From positions 1 through 62,542 of the forward strand of contig NZ_LELA01000041.1 in the NCBI RefSeq assembly GCF_001677955.1: 62,542 nt of DNA, read 5' to 3'. Positions 32,968 to 41,238 of this stretch are shown piece by piece. The DNA comes from Chryseobacterium sp. BGARF1 (GTDB lineage: Bacteria > Bacteroidota > Bacteroidia > Flavobacteriales > Weeksellaceae). Made by a program: the position numbers and the translations under genes. Positions within the stretch are counted from its first letter, which is position 1; every line of letters starts with the position of its first letter. Under the pieces are notes generated by a model. That model searched no databases, was not told where the DNA came from, and worked only from the letters and a program-made list of their open reading frames with translations.

Positions 32968-33681
32968 ATGAAGAATACACTTTTAACAAGTGCTTTGGCT
33001 GTGCTTACTTTATGGTCGTGCAATAAAAAAAATCAAAATCAGGATGTTTCTGAAAACGGAGCAAATAAAAATTCCAAAGAACAAAAATATTCTTCTGAAG
33101 TAATCTCAGATACAGGTTATAACATCAGTAAAATTCCTGTTACTGATAAATTCCATGGAACTTTTCCTTACTTCCAGCTTCCTCAGGGATATACTTTCAC
33201 CGATCCAAATTCTTATCATGGAGACGGCCAAACCAAAGATTTTGATAAAGAATATTTCTACGATCACGGTTCATATACCTCGATGGAAGGTAAAACATAC
33301 AAAGCCGAGATCAGGATCTCTGAAGAGTTTAAAGACAAGAAATTTTCTCCGCTTGAAATCCAGAAAAGTTTTGATGAATTAATTAAAAATGTAGGTGGTG
33401 TAAAAATCAATACTGGAGAACCTTTACGAGATGGTGAAGAAGAACGCATAAAAAGAGAAGATCCAGAAGCTTATAACTTAGGTTACATGCACTCCTGCAA
33501 CAACTGGAAAAATGTAAACACCTACATTATCCGAACTACCGAAAAAACAGTTTTTGTACAATACAATCTCGGCAAAGACCAAACCAGCATCACCGTTTTA
33601 GAAGCTAAGCCTTTCGAAAATAAAATGTCAATCGTAGATGAAAAACCTAAAGCAGATACTTTAAATAAAAAGAAAAAATAA
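32968..33681 (+). CDS. lipoprotein of unknown function
   Basis: 237 aa. A lipoprotein signal ends at Cys18 (VLTLWSC). The mature part begins with a Lys/Asn/Gln-rich linker, then an aromatic-rich domain (FHGTFPYFQLPQGYTF, YHGDG, FYDHGSYTSMEGKTYKAE, GYMHSCNNWKNVNTY). The FPYFxLPxGY pattern reminds me of the N-terminal part of some envelope OmpA-family proteins, but no OmpA peptidoglycan-binding domain follows, so I leave it unassigned. The chosen ATG at 32968 gives the signal; the frame runs 15 codons upstream. A terminator follows the stop. Confidence 0.7.
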   Translation: MKNTLLTSALAVLTLWSCNKKNQNQDVSENGANKNSKEQKYSSEVISDTGYNISKIPVTDKFHGTFPYFQLPQGYTFTDPNSYHGDGQTKDFDKEYFYDHGSYTSMEGKTYKAEIRISEEFKDKKFSPLEIQKSFDELIKNVGGVKINTGEPLRDGEEERIKREDPEAYNLGYMHSCNNWKNVNTYIIRTTEKTVFVQYNLGKDQTSITVLEAKPFENKMSIVDEKPKADTLNKKKK

Positions 33682-33699
33682 GTCTTTAAACATCCAATA

Positions 33700-33729
33700 A
33701 AAACCTCTGTAAGTTTTTGCAGAGGTTTT
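33700..33729. terminator. bidirectional terminator between the lipoprotein gene and the Fur-family gene
   Basis: Ten-bp perfect stem AAAACCTCTG/CAGAGGTTTT with a 10-nt loop and T run on the right. Convergent genes on either side. Confidence 0.82.
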
Positions 33730-33730
33730 T

Positions 33731-34105
33731 TTATGAGCAATCTTTACAAATCCCCGTCAGAATACAATTTACACTTTCAACTAAATAGCCCTTTTCTAAG
33801 GAAAACTGAACTTCATTCGGTAAACATTCTATCGTTTCACATTTTGTACATCTGAAATGAAAATGATGATCTGCCAGTTTTTTCTCTTCACATTTTATAC
33901 AAATAGCAAAATACTGCTTTCCGTCTTCTGCCACGATTCTATGAAGAATTCCGTCTTCACAGAACCGATTGAGAACACGGTAAATTGTAGCACGATCAAT
34001 ACTGATATCAACTTTCTGCATCACTGCATCTGAGCTCATCGCTTTTCGAGAGCCTGCTAGAACATTAAAAACTGCCTCTTTTGTTGGGGTACTTCTTCTT
34101 ATCAT
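33731..34105 (-). CDS. Fur family transcriptional repressor
   Basis: 124 aa. A winged-helix DNA-binding domain (TPTKEAVFNVLAGSRKAMSSDAVMQKV in outline, then RATIYRVLNRF) is followed by the metal/dimer domain with HHFHFRCTKCETIECL and CILTGICKDC: two CxxC pairs for structural zinc and the His cluster for the sensing site. It could sense iron, zinc or peroxide; the sequence does not decide. The gene is divergent from a flavoprotein gene with only about 100 bp between starts, which suggests control of that gene and itself. I use the ATG at 34103-34105 because the alternative TTG upstream overlaps the divergent promoter. Confidence 0.85.
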   Translation of the reverse strand: MIRRSTPTKEAVFNVLAGSRKAMSSDAVMQKVDISIDRATIYRVLNRFCEDGILHRIVAEDGKQYFAICIKCEEKKLADHHFHFRCTKCETIECLPNEVQFSLEKGYLVESVNCILTGICKDCS

Positions 34106-34123
34106 TTTATTAATGCGATTATG

Positions 34124-34153
34124 TTGCAATAATAAAAATTTATTCTAACTTTG
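34124..34153 (+). promoter_or_regulatory. promoter of the flavoprotein gene, with a palindrome that may be a Fur-family operator
   Basis: TTG (34124-34126), 19 bp, TAACTTTG (34146-34153): full match. Between the two elements lies a perfect 14-bp palindrome AATAAAAATTTATT (34131-34144), well placed to be covered by a repressor made from the divergent gene. Confidence 0.6.
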
Positions 34154-34204
34154 CCAAACTTTTCAAACTAAAATATTTTTTGCAAATCTCTAAAATCAGA
34201 AACT

Positions 34205-35110
34205 ATGAATGAAACAGAATACGAAGTAATCATTATTGGCGGAAGTTATTCCGGGCTTTCTGCAGCAATGGCTTTAGGTAGGTCACTAAGAAAAACTTTA
34301 GTAATAGACAGCGGAAAACCCTGCAATGAGAAAACTCCACATTCTCATAATTTCTTGACGCAGGACGGAAAATCACCCAAAGAAATCGCAGAAAGTGCGC
34401 AAAAACAAGTGAGTGAATATGAAACTGTTCATTTACACAAAGGAAAAGCAATTGATGCTAAAAAAACTGAAAACAGTTTTGAAATCACCACAGAAAAAGG
34501 TGAAAAATTTCATTCAAAGAAATTGATTATTGCAACAGGAATTGTAGATGAAATTCCTGACCTCAAAGGTTTCAAAGAATCTTGGGGCATATCTCTGATC
34601 CACTGTCCTTATTGTCACGGCTACGAATACAAAGGCAAAAAAACGGCAATTATTGCCAATGGAGATAAAGCTGTACATATTTCTTCACTTGTTAAAAATT
34701 TAACCGGGAATGTTACGCTTATCACAAGAGGAGAAGCCAATTTAACCGATGAACAAAGAGAAAAACTGAACCGAAACAATATTCAAATTATTGAAAATGA
34801 AATTTCAGAATTAAAGCACCATAAAGGAATTGTTGAAAGCATTATTTTCACAGACGGTACAGAAATAAAATTTGAAGCAGTTTATGGAGCTTTTCCTTTT
34901 CATCAGCATTCGGAAATCCCGAAAAATTTAGGCTGTGAGTTTACAGAATTTGGTCACATCAAAACAGATCAGTTTCAGAAAACAAATATTCCCGGCCTTT
35001 TTGTCTGTGGTGATAATTCTTCAATGATGCGCTCGGTTTCTAACGCAGTAATGACAGGAAATGTAGCCGGCGCAATGGTGAATATGGAATTGGTGACAGA
35101 TTGTTTTTAA
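34205..35110 (+). CDS. thioredoxin-reductase-like FAD/NAD(P) oxidoreductase
   Basis: 301 aa. Two Rossmann motifs are seen: GGSYSGLSAAMALGR (FAD) near residue 12, and the second nucleotide site around TAIIANGDKAVHISS (about 150). The redox pair is C-P-Y-C in HCPYCHGYEYKG, where classic TrxB has C-A-T-C. The closing GLFVCGDNSSMMRSVSNAVMTGNVAGAMV is the FAD-binding end. The family is widely distributed beside regulators; its electron acceptor is often unknown. It is divergent from, and probably controlled by, the Fur-family gene. Confidence 0.85.
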   Translation: MNETEYEVIIIGGSYSGLSAAMALGRSLRKTLVIDSGKPCNEKTPHSHNFLTQDGKSPKEIAESAQKQVSEYETVHLHKGKAIDAKKTENSFEITTEKGEKFHSKKLIIATGIVDEIPDLKGFKESWGISLIHCPYCHGYEYKGKKTAIIANGDKAVHISSLVKNLTGNVTLITRGEANLTDEQREKLNRNNIQIIENEISELKHHKGIVESIIFTDGTEIKFEAVYGAFPFHQHSEIPKNLGCEFTEFGHIKTDQFQKTNIPGLFVCGDNSSMMRSVSNAVMTGNVAGAMVNMELVTDCF

Positions 35111-35196
35111 ATAAATGTTAAATCTTATTATCTAAAGATCTACATAGAATATTGAACTTAAAAATTACTTATCTTTAAGTTCAACATTCAAAAAAA

Positions 35197-36567
35197 ATGA
35201 TGAATAAAGATCTTTGGGAAAAAATTGAGCTGTTTGATTTTGATCAGCCTCCAAGTGAATATGATTTTACATTACGGTTGGCTCATGAAAATTATTGGAC
35301 TCAAAATTTTACAAAACAGGCGATTTTAGAATATAAAAAATTCATGTATCTAGCTGCAGTTTCAGATATGATGGTTTCACCTTCAGAAATTGTAGATACG
35401 GCTTGGCATCAACATCTTATTTTCACCAAATCTTATTCAGAATTTTGTACGATTTTAGGAAAACAAATTCAGCATATTCCTTCCACACACAATAAGGAAG
35501 ATTTTCAAAAATTTAAACTCGCCAAAGAACGGACGACAAAACTGTATGAAACTCATTTTGGAAAACAACCTGAAAGTATTTGGGATCATGCAAATCCGTA
35601 TGAAAGTCTGAACCTGAAAAAATCGAACTTTAAACTGAGAACTTCATTAATTGTAGGAATAATTGCATTCATGGTTCTAAGTTTTCCGCTTTATTTTTTA
35701 TTGAAACCGTTGTATCTCAACATTAAAAATCCTGATTTCATTTTTTTATTTTTAGGATTAATCATAGTTTCTTTCGTGGGATTGGAATGGTATAACCGAA
35801 GAAAGTTGGCACAAGCAATCCGTTTATTCGATAAAGACTCTTTTGTATTTGATCTTCAGCCTTATGAATTAATTTATCTTAAAGACCGAAATATTTCTTC
35901 TGTAGTCAACGGAACCGTAAATGAATTGATTGATAATGGTTCGATAAAAATAAATGAAGATCAAACGATTAGCACTAACAAATTAACGTTCATACAATCA
36001 CGAGAACATCAACAGGTTATCGACTTATTAAATGATCTTGGTAAAACTTCTTATCCTAATTTTTTAATTCAGTTGATTACAAAACCTGCGTTTTCAAACA
36101 TCATTAAATCGATGGATGAGGTTAAAAAATATTTTATCCGGTCAAAAGTTTTCTCCAATTTATTCGTTCTGAATTTCGCTGTTTTTCTATCATTAATCAT
36201 GTTCGGATTTCTAAGAATTGTCACTGGAATTTTACGCGACAAACCCGTTTTGCTCATAAGTTTTGCTGTTGTTATTTTCATTTTTATGATGATAGGATAC
36301 TTACTAAAATTAACTAATTTATTTAGTTCTAAAATTTTACCCGACTTATACAAAACCGCTATATTGCCCAAAAAAAACACCGACAACGATTGGCAATGGA
36401 GCTATTTCCTTATGGGAACGGCAGTTTTAACCACTTCTTTTGTTCCTTTAACAAATCGATCTGTATCAGTCAATTCGGATGGTGGTTGCGGAACCTCATC
36501 TTCATCATCAGACTCATCCTGTGGCGGAAGCTCATGCAGCAGTTGCGGAGGTTGTGGTGGAGATTAA
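35197..36567 (+). CDS. TIGR04222 domain membrane protein with N-terminal GRDP/DUF1399-like region
   Basis: 456 aa. Residues about 20-125 resemble the DUF1399/glycine-rich-domain-like fold (MMVSPSEIVDTAWHQHLIFTKSYSEFC, with two conserved His). Two pairs of hydrophobic segments follow (about 150-205 and 320-390), separated by a cytoplasmic or periplasmic domain, and the protein ends in a Ser/Gly tail with five Cys (CGTSSS, CSSCGGCGGD). TIGR04222 proteins have this kind of C-rich tail and no known function. The start has two ATGs in a row; the first is used. It lies alone on the strand. Confidence 0.8.
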   Translation: MMNKDLWEKIELFDFDQPPSEYDFTLRLAHENYWTQNFTKQAILEYKKFMYLAAVSDMMVSPSEIVDTAWHQHLIFTKSYSEFCTILGKQIQHIPSTHNKEDFQKFKLAKERTTKLYETHFGKQPESIWDHANPYESLNLKKSNFKLRTSLIVGIIAFMVLSFPLYFLLKPLYLNIKNPDFIFLFLGLIIVSFVGLEWYNRRKLAQAIRLFDKDSFVFDLQPYELIYLKDRNISSVVNGTVNELIDNGSIKINEDQTISTNKLTFIQSREHQQVIDLLNDLGKTSYPNFLIQLITKPAFSNIIKSMDEVKKYFIRSKVFSNLFVLNFAVFLSLIMFGFLRIVTGILRDKPVLLISFAVVIFIFMMIGYLLKLTNLFSSKILPDLYKTAILPKKNTDNDWQWSYFLMGTAVLTTSFVPLTNRSVSVNSDGGCGTSSSSSDSSCGGSSCSSCGGCGGD

Positions 36568-36743
36568 TTGAAATTTTAAATATAGAATTGAAAAATTTGA
36601 CTTAGATTCTTAATTGCTTCCTTACTAGAAAGTGGAAATTGAGGTTAAAGTTTTAAAGTAGTTCTTGATTTAAATCGTCATATAAATTATAGATAGCCTA
36701 TCAAAGAAAGGTAAATTTACTTTAAGACTTAAAAAAACTAATA

Positions 36744-37115
36744 ATGAAATATTTAAAGATATTCTCAATTGCCTCTTATTCTCTAATCATGTTGATGGGG
36801 CAAATGATAGCAATTCCTTTTATTTTTTGGTTGAGTTTTACTGTTTTTGACTTTGGAAACATTGATCAGCTTTTTGCATTTTTAGGTCTTTTAGGAATGA
36901 TTCTAAGTTTTATAAAAAGTAAACATCCTGTTTTAATTTCGTTAATCAGTTTTGCACTTATGATTTCGGCAGTTGCAAGCCGATTGATGCACGTTTCTAG
37001 TGAAGCTTTAAATTATCCAGCTTTTACAATTCCATTTTTTATATTTATTGCAACTCAAATATTATTGACATTCTTAATTATAAATTCTAAAAGGAAAACA
37101 AATCTTATAAAATAG
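36744..37115 (+). CDS. small four-helix membrane protein, unknown
   Basis: 123 aa with four hydrophobic segments and short basic ends (SKRKTNLIK). It has no motif I recognise. It is plausible as a gene because of a good ATG, normal codon use, and a terminator 15 bp after the stop. Inner membrane. Confidence 0.6.
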   Translation: MKYLKIFSIASYSLIMLMGQMIAIPFIFWLSFTVFDFGNIDQLFAFLGLLGMILSFIKSKHPVLISLISFALMISAVASRLMHVSSEALNYPAFTIPFFIFIATQILLTFLIINSKRKTNLIK

Positions 37116-37129
37116 AGCTAATAAAAAAA

Positions 37130-37151
37130 ATCCGCATCTTACGATGCGGAT
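37130..37151. terminator. bidirectional terminator between the 123-aa protein gene and mdh
   Basis: Nine-bp stem ATCCGCATC/GATGCGGAT with a 4-nt loop; preceded by a run of eight A, which forms the T tract for the leftward mdh transcript. Confidence 0.8.
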
Positions 37152-37175
37152 CTCATTTATATAAAATCTAATTAA

Positions 37176-38102
37176 TTAGAATTTCAAATCACCATTTACT
37201 TCTCTTACTGCTTGTGCAGCTTCAGCAAATTTAGCTTTTTCTTCTTCAGTTAAAGAAATGTTTACAATGCTTTCAACACCGTTTTTCCCGATAATTGCAG
37301 GAACACCAAGACAGATATCGCTTTGTCCGTATTCTCCGTCAAGCATTAACGAACAAGGAATCATTTTCTTCTGGTCACAAGCAATTGCCTGAACCATCAC
37401 AGAAACTGCTGCACCTGGAGCATACCAAGCTGAAGTACCCAATAATTTAGTTAATGTAGCACCACCAACTTTAGTTTCTTCGATTACATATTTTTGTTTT
37501 GCTTCGTCAAGGAACTCAGTTACAGGAACTCCGTTTCTTGTTGCTTTGCTCAATAAAGGAAGCATTCCTGTATCACTGTGAGCAGCGATTACCATACCGT
37601 CTACATCAGAAATTGGAGCTTCTAAAGCTTCAGCTAATCTGTATTTGAATCTTGCAGAATCTAAAGCACCACCCATACCGATGATCTTGTGCTTAGGAAG
37701 ACCTGAAGTTTTGTGTACCAAATAAGCCATTGTATCCATTGGGTTAGAAACCACGATGATGATTACTTCCGGAGAATTTTTTACTAAGTTTTCAGTAACT
37801 TCTTTTACGATTCCCGCATTGATACCGATTAATTCTTCTCTAGTCATTCCTGGTTTTCTTGGAATACCAGAAGTGATTACTGCTACATGAGAACCTGCTG
37901 TTTTGCTGTAATCTCCTGTTGTTCCTGTAATTTTTGTATCAAATCCGTTCAAAGATGCAGTCTGCATCAAGTCCATTGCTTTTCCTTCAGCAAAACCTTC
38001 TTTGATATCTACTAAAACTACTTCTGAACAGAAGTCTTTCATTGCGATGTATTCTGCACAACTTGCACCTACAGCGCCTGCACCTACTACAGTTACTTTC
38101 AT
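37176..38102 (-). CDS. mdh: malate dehydrogenase
   Basis: 308 aa, LDH-like malate dehydrogenase of the citric acid cycle (malate + NAD to oxaloacetate). VVGAGAVGASCAEYIA is the NAD site; VVSNPMDTM, the ALDSARFKYRLAEAL segment with substrate Arg, and AAHSDTGMLPL with the catalytic His (about 174) are all present. Cytoplasmic. It has a good promoter about 100 bp upstream, shared in the same gap as the end of the heme oxygenase gene. Confidence 0.95.
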   Translation of the reverse strand: MKVTVVGAGAVGASCAEYIAMKDFCSEVVLVDIKEGFAEGKAMDLMQTASLNGFDTKITGTTGDYSKTAGSHVAVITSGIPRKPGMTREELIGINAGIVKEVTENLVKNSPEVIIIVVSNPMDTMAYLVHKTSGLPKHKIIGMGGALDSARFKYRLAEALEAPISDVDGMVIAAHSDTGMLPLLSKATRNGVPVTEFLDEAKQKYVIEETKVGGATLTKLLGTSAWYAPGAAVSVMVQAIACDQKKMIPCSLMLDGEYGQSDICLGVPAIIGKNGVESIVNISLTEEEKAKFAEAAQAVREVNGDLKF

Positions 38103-38200
38103 AATATATTGATTTATTGTTTTTAATTGACATTATGGAACTTTACAGTTTCATAATATTACTTTTTATTATTTATTTGTTCGTTTAATTTTTTGCTTCC

Positions 38201-38231
38201 CAAATGTACAAATTCCCGAAAAATTGAGCAA
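38201..38231 (-). promoter_or_regulatory. promoter of mdh
   Basis: The minus strand reads TTG (38229-38231), 20 bp, TACATTTG (38201-38208): full match. The leader to the mdh start is about 95 nt. The -33 lies inside the terminator stem of the upstream bphO. Confidence 0.7.
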
Positions 38232-38245
38232 TCTTTCGGGAATTT
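38210..38245 (-). terminator. hairpin terminator of the phytochrome operon
   Basis: Twelve-bp perfect stem AAATTCCCGAAA/TTTCGGGAATTT with a 12-nt loop, 19 bp after the bphO stop (38265). The T tract on the minus strand is short. Confidence 0.7.
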
Positions 38246-38264
38246 TAATTCTTATTTAAGGAAA

Positions 38265-38816
38265 TTAATTAACGTTTAGTAAAAACGTGTATAGTTTTTT
38301 AGCTCCAGATAATACTTCGTTGTAATTTTCTTCAGCCACTTCAGTGTCTAAAACTTCTTTAAAGTTTTTCCACATTGGTCCTGTATTTTCCTGATAACAT
38401 CCGAAAAAATTAAATGTTACGTTATCAAAACCTTCCGTTTTAGAAAGCTGTTTTGCAATAACATTTCCACCCAAAGTAGAACCTTCAATGACATACATTG
38501 CTCCTAAAGCCTCATGCTCATTCGCCAATTCAAAATCGTGAGAAGCGGTTTGGTTTTCTAAAGCTAAACTTGCCAAATCTTTTTCGATCAAAGGAAGTTT
38601 CACTCTTTGGTTCAACTGAAGTTTTTCACTGAATTTGTCCGAAAGACTGTTGAATATTTTGTTTTCACTGTGAAGAAGCATCAAATAATTGGTATTAATG
38701 ATCTTCTTGTAATCTTCTAAAGTGAAAGTTTTGCTAAAAATTTTATCAGAACTAAATAGTTTTTCAGCAGCATCGTGATACTCGGCTGTATTTTGTTTTA
38801 GATATTCAGATACCAT
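38265..38816 (-). CDS. bphO: biliverdin-producing heme oxygenase
   Basis: 183 aa, the length of bacterial heme oxygenases. The proximal heme ligand is H14 in LKQNTAEYHDAAEKLF; the distal helix glycines are in YVIEGSTLGGNVIAKQL (about 105-120). It opens heme to biliverdin, iron and CO. The gene starts 9 bp after the stop of the bacteriophytochrome gene, so its product is expected to supply the biliverdin chromophore of that receptor. The symbol follows the bphO/bphP usage for such pairs. Confidence 0.92.
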   Translation of the reverse strand: MVSEYLKQNTAEYHDAAEKLFSSDKIFSKTFTLEDYKKIINTNYLMLLHSENKIFNSLSDKFSEKLQLNQRVKLPLIEKDLASLALENQTASHDFELANEHEALGAMYVIEGSTLGGNVIAKQLSKTEGFDNVTFNFFGCYQENTGPMWKNFKEVLDTEVAEENYNEVLSGAKKLYTFLLNVN

Positions 38817-38825
38817 ATTTTTGTT

Positions 38826-41033
38826 TTAAAGTTTCACAAATTTAGGTTTTTGAAACGTCAAAATAAAGCAAGTTCCGTCTTTATTACTCTCATAATCTAC
38901 ATTTCCGCCCAATCTATTCATAATTCTGTGAACGATTGAAAGACCTACTCCATTTCCTTTAAACTTTTTAGCATTATCCATTCTGTTGAAAATTTTAAAC
39001 ATTTTATGCTTATTTTCTTCCGGAATACCAATACCGTTATCTTTAATTCTATAGATAATTTGATCTCCGGCTTCTGTACCTTCTATTTCAATAATCGGCT
39101 GTTCTTGGTCTGATGAATATTTTACGGCGTTATTGATTATATTTAAAAACACCTGATGAAGCATTGTTTTATCTGCCAAAACTTCCGGACATTCTTTGAT
39201 CACCACCATACTTTTCTGACTGTCGTACGTGATTTTTGCATTCTCTGTAATTTTTCGAATGGTGAGATTGGTTTCAATGGTTTCAAGCTGTATTTCGCTG
39301 TGCTTTGCTCGGCTTAACTGAAGTACATTTTGCATCATTTCTGCCATGTTATCAATCTCGCCGATGATAGAATTGATCTTATTTTTATCCTTGTCTGTAA
39401 TATCACCTAAAGTATTGAGCAACATCTGCGCATTGAGTTTCATCACCGTAAGCGGCGTTCCCAGATCGTGTGAAATGGTATACGAAAAACTGTCTAGCTC
39501 TTCATTTACTTTTTTCAGCTGGTCATTCAGTTTTCTTATGGTAATATACTGTTTGTGAGAAGTTTCAAGAATCAAATCACGTACTAAATTTACTGCAATT
39601 ACATTTTTCGCACTCCATCTTTTAGAATTTCCTCTGATATTTTCTGTAAAAACCTCAAAAGACTGTCTTGGAGAAATAAACTTAGTCTCAATACCATCTT
39701 TAGAAACGACATCAATTGTTTTCTCCGGATTTCCAGCCCAGTTGATATGCTCGTCAAATTCTTTTCTAAACCATATCAAAATTTCTTTTTTACTTCTTTC
39801 AATAAAATAAATAATAATTCCAGCGGTTTTTGGATTTAAATTTAATTCATCTCCATGATCTTTCAGAAAACTATTGCTGATGAAAATATTTTGCGACGTA
39901 TTTTGATAAGCCCAATCAATGATCCTATCAATCGTTTCATTATCGGGAGTTAAACCATCTGTCATGGTTTCTGTATCTGAAATAATTGCCAATCCGTCAG
40001 CTTTTGGCATCAATCTCAATTCAGATCTATTAGAATCTAAAGAGTCAAATAAAGTTCCATGTTTTAGGAATTCAGATTTGAGCTGGTTTAGTTTTTCATT
40101 TAGATCTAATCGATATTCTAATTCTTTTTTAGCTTTAAAAGAAGAATAAGCATTGGATGCTAAAACCGTGAAAATTCCTGCCTGCACACGATCTTCAAGA
40201 TCAATATGTTTCGCTTCAGAATTATGACAAGTTACCAATCCCCAAAGTTTATCGTCGATAATAATTGAAATACTGAAACTAGATGAAGCTCCTGAGTTTT
40301 TGATGTACTGACCATGTATGGGAGACATTGCTCTGGAAGCCACAAAAGTAAGATCGATATTTTTTCCGCTTCGGCTGAGAATACGCACCGGCTCTGAATA
40401 AACATTAGAAAATATTCTTTTTCTTTTCTTTTTATAAAGCTCACGCGCCTGTCTCGGAATATCGTGTTCAGGATAATGAAGTCCTAAATAGCTTTCCAGA
40501 TGACTGTTTGTTTTTTCTGAAATCACTTTCCCGGAACCATCATTCATAAATTTATAGACCATGATCCGGTCATAATTGATGATATTGGAAACTGTATTGA
40601 GCAATTGATCCCAGATTTCCTGTTCGTTATCAATAATATAAAAATTATCATATTTATTGGTAATGCGCTTCTGATGGTTTTCAGAAACTGCTTCAAACTC
40701 GAGGAAAATATAATCATTCGCTCTGAAAACCGAAAAATGGTATTGTTTTTCAGCGATTACAATTTTGTCGAAGTAGGTTTCATTTTCTCTTTTTGAAAGA
40801 AACCCTGCATCTTTGAAAATGTCTGAATCTAATACTGTTTGAAATACTTCAGGAAACTGCGAAAGCTTTTTTCCAAAAAGATTTTCACAACGTTCTATTT
40901 TAAAAATATCCGAGATATTTTCGCTGAAGAAAGCAATGGTAAGAGAAGTTGTCTCGATGCCAATCAAGTATCCGAAACTTTGTATGTAGCCCGGAATATG
41001 AATGGGCTCATCATGACATTCAACAAAATTCAT
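38826..41033 (-). CDS. bphP: bacteriophytochrome histidine kinase
   Basis: 735 aa. A red/far-red light sensor kinase. C6 in NFVECHDEPIHIPGYIQSFG is the biliverdin attachment cysteine of bacteriophytochromes; then PAS (to about 110), GAF (about 130-300, with HYPEHDIPRQARELY and AMSPIHGQYI), PHY (about 320-500, with the PRxSF tongue motif as SPRQSF) and a kinase core: H-box SHDLGTPL (phosphorylated His about 520), N-box NIINNAVKYSSD, and GNGVGLSIVHRI. No receiver domain is attached. Cytoplasmic. The bphO gene follows 9 bp downstream. No output regulator is adjacent; the orphan receiver at 49873 is 8.8 kb away and a possible partner only by inference. Confidence 0.93.
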   Translation of the reverse strand: MNFVECHDEPIHIPGYIQSFGYLIGIETTSLTIAFFSENISDIFKIERCENLFGKKLSQFPEVFQTVLDSDIFKDAGFLSKRENETYFDKIVIAEKQYHFSVFRANDYIFLEFEAVSENHQKRITNKYDNFYIIDNEQEIWDQLLNTVSNIINYDRIMVYKFMNDGSGKVISEKTNSHLESYLGLHYPEHDIPRQARELYKKKRKRIFSNVYSEPVRILSRSGKNIDLTFVASRAMSPIHGQYIKNSGASSSFSISIIIDDKLWGLVTCHNSEAKHIDLEDRVQAGIFTVLASNAYSSFKAKKELEYRLDLNEKLNQLKSEFLKHGTLFDSLDSNRSELRLMPKADGLAIISDTETMTDGLTPDNETIDRIIDWAYQNTSQNIFISNSFLKDHGDELNLNPKTAGIIIYFIERSKKEILIWFRKEFDEHINWAGNPEKTIDVVSKDGIETKFISPRQSFEVFTENIRGNSKRWSAKNVIAVNLVRDLILETSHKQYITIRKLNDQLKKVNEELDSFSYTISHDLGTPLTVMKLNAQMLLNTLGDITDKDKNKINSIIGEIDNMAEMMQNVLQLSRAKHSEIQLETIETNLTIRKITENAKITYDSQKSMVVIKECPEVLADKTMLHQVFLNIINNAVKYSSDQEQPIIEIEGTEAGDQIIYRIKDNGIGIPEENKHKMFKIFNRMDNAKKFKGNGVGLSIVHRIMNRLGGNVDYESNKDGTCFILTFQKPKFVKL

Positions 41034-41050
41034 AATATGCTAATAAAAAT

Positions 41051-41080
41051 CAAAGATAGCTAAATAATCCGCCAAAACAA
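41051..41080 (-). promoter_or_regulatory. promoter of bphP-bphO
   Basis: The minus strand reads TTG (41078-41080), 19 bp, TATCTTTG (41051-41058): full match, 17 bp before the bphP start, so the leader is very short. Confidence 0.65.
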
Positions 41081-41111
41081 TCCTCGTGTGGTATGCGAGA
41101 TTACATATACA

Positions 41112-41193
41112 ACAATTATTAACAATAATTGTGATTTATTAAAATAAATACAGAATTTAATTACTTAAATAATAATCATAATTCACAATTATT
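41112..41193. repeat. AT-rich palindromes upstream of bphP
   Basis: ACAATTATT (41112-41120), AAC, AATAATTGT (41124-41132) is a perfect 9-bp stem. The half site recurs as TCACAATTATT at 41183-41193, an 11-bp complement of 41124-41134. Three copies of the same half site lie between bphP and the RDD gene. Confidence 0.6.
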
Positions 41194-41238
41194 AAGAAAT
41201 TAATTAACATTACAAAAATAATTTATAATATTTATTAT

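Noticed and set aside
38210..38245. Hairpin near mdh as an attenuator of mdh
   Set aside because: It lies upstream of the mdh transcription start suggested by the TACATTTG box, so it more likely ends the phytochrome operon.
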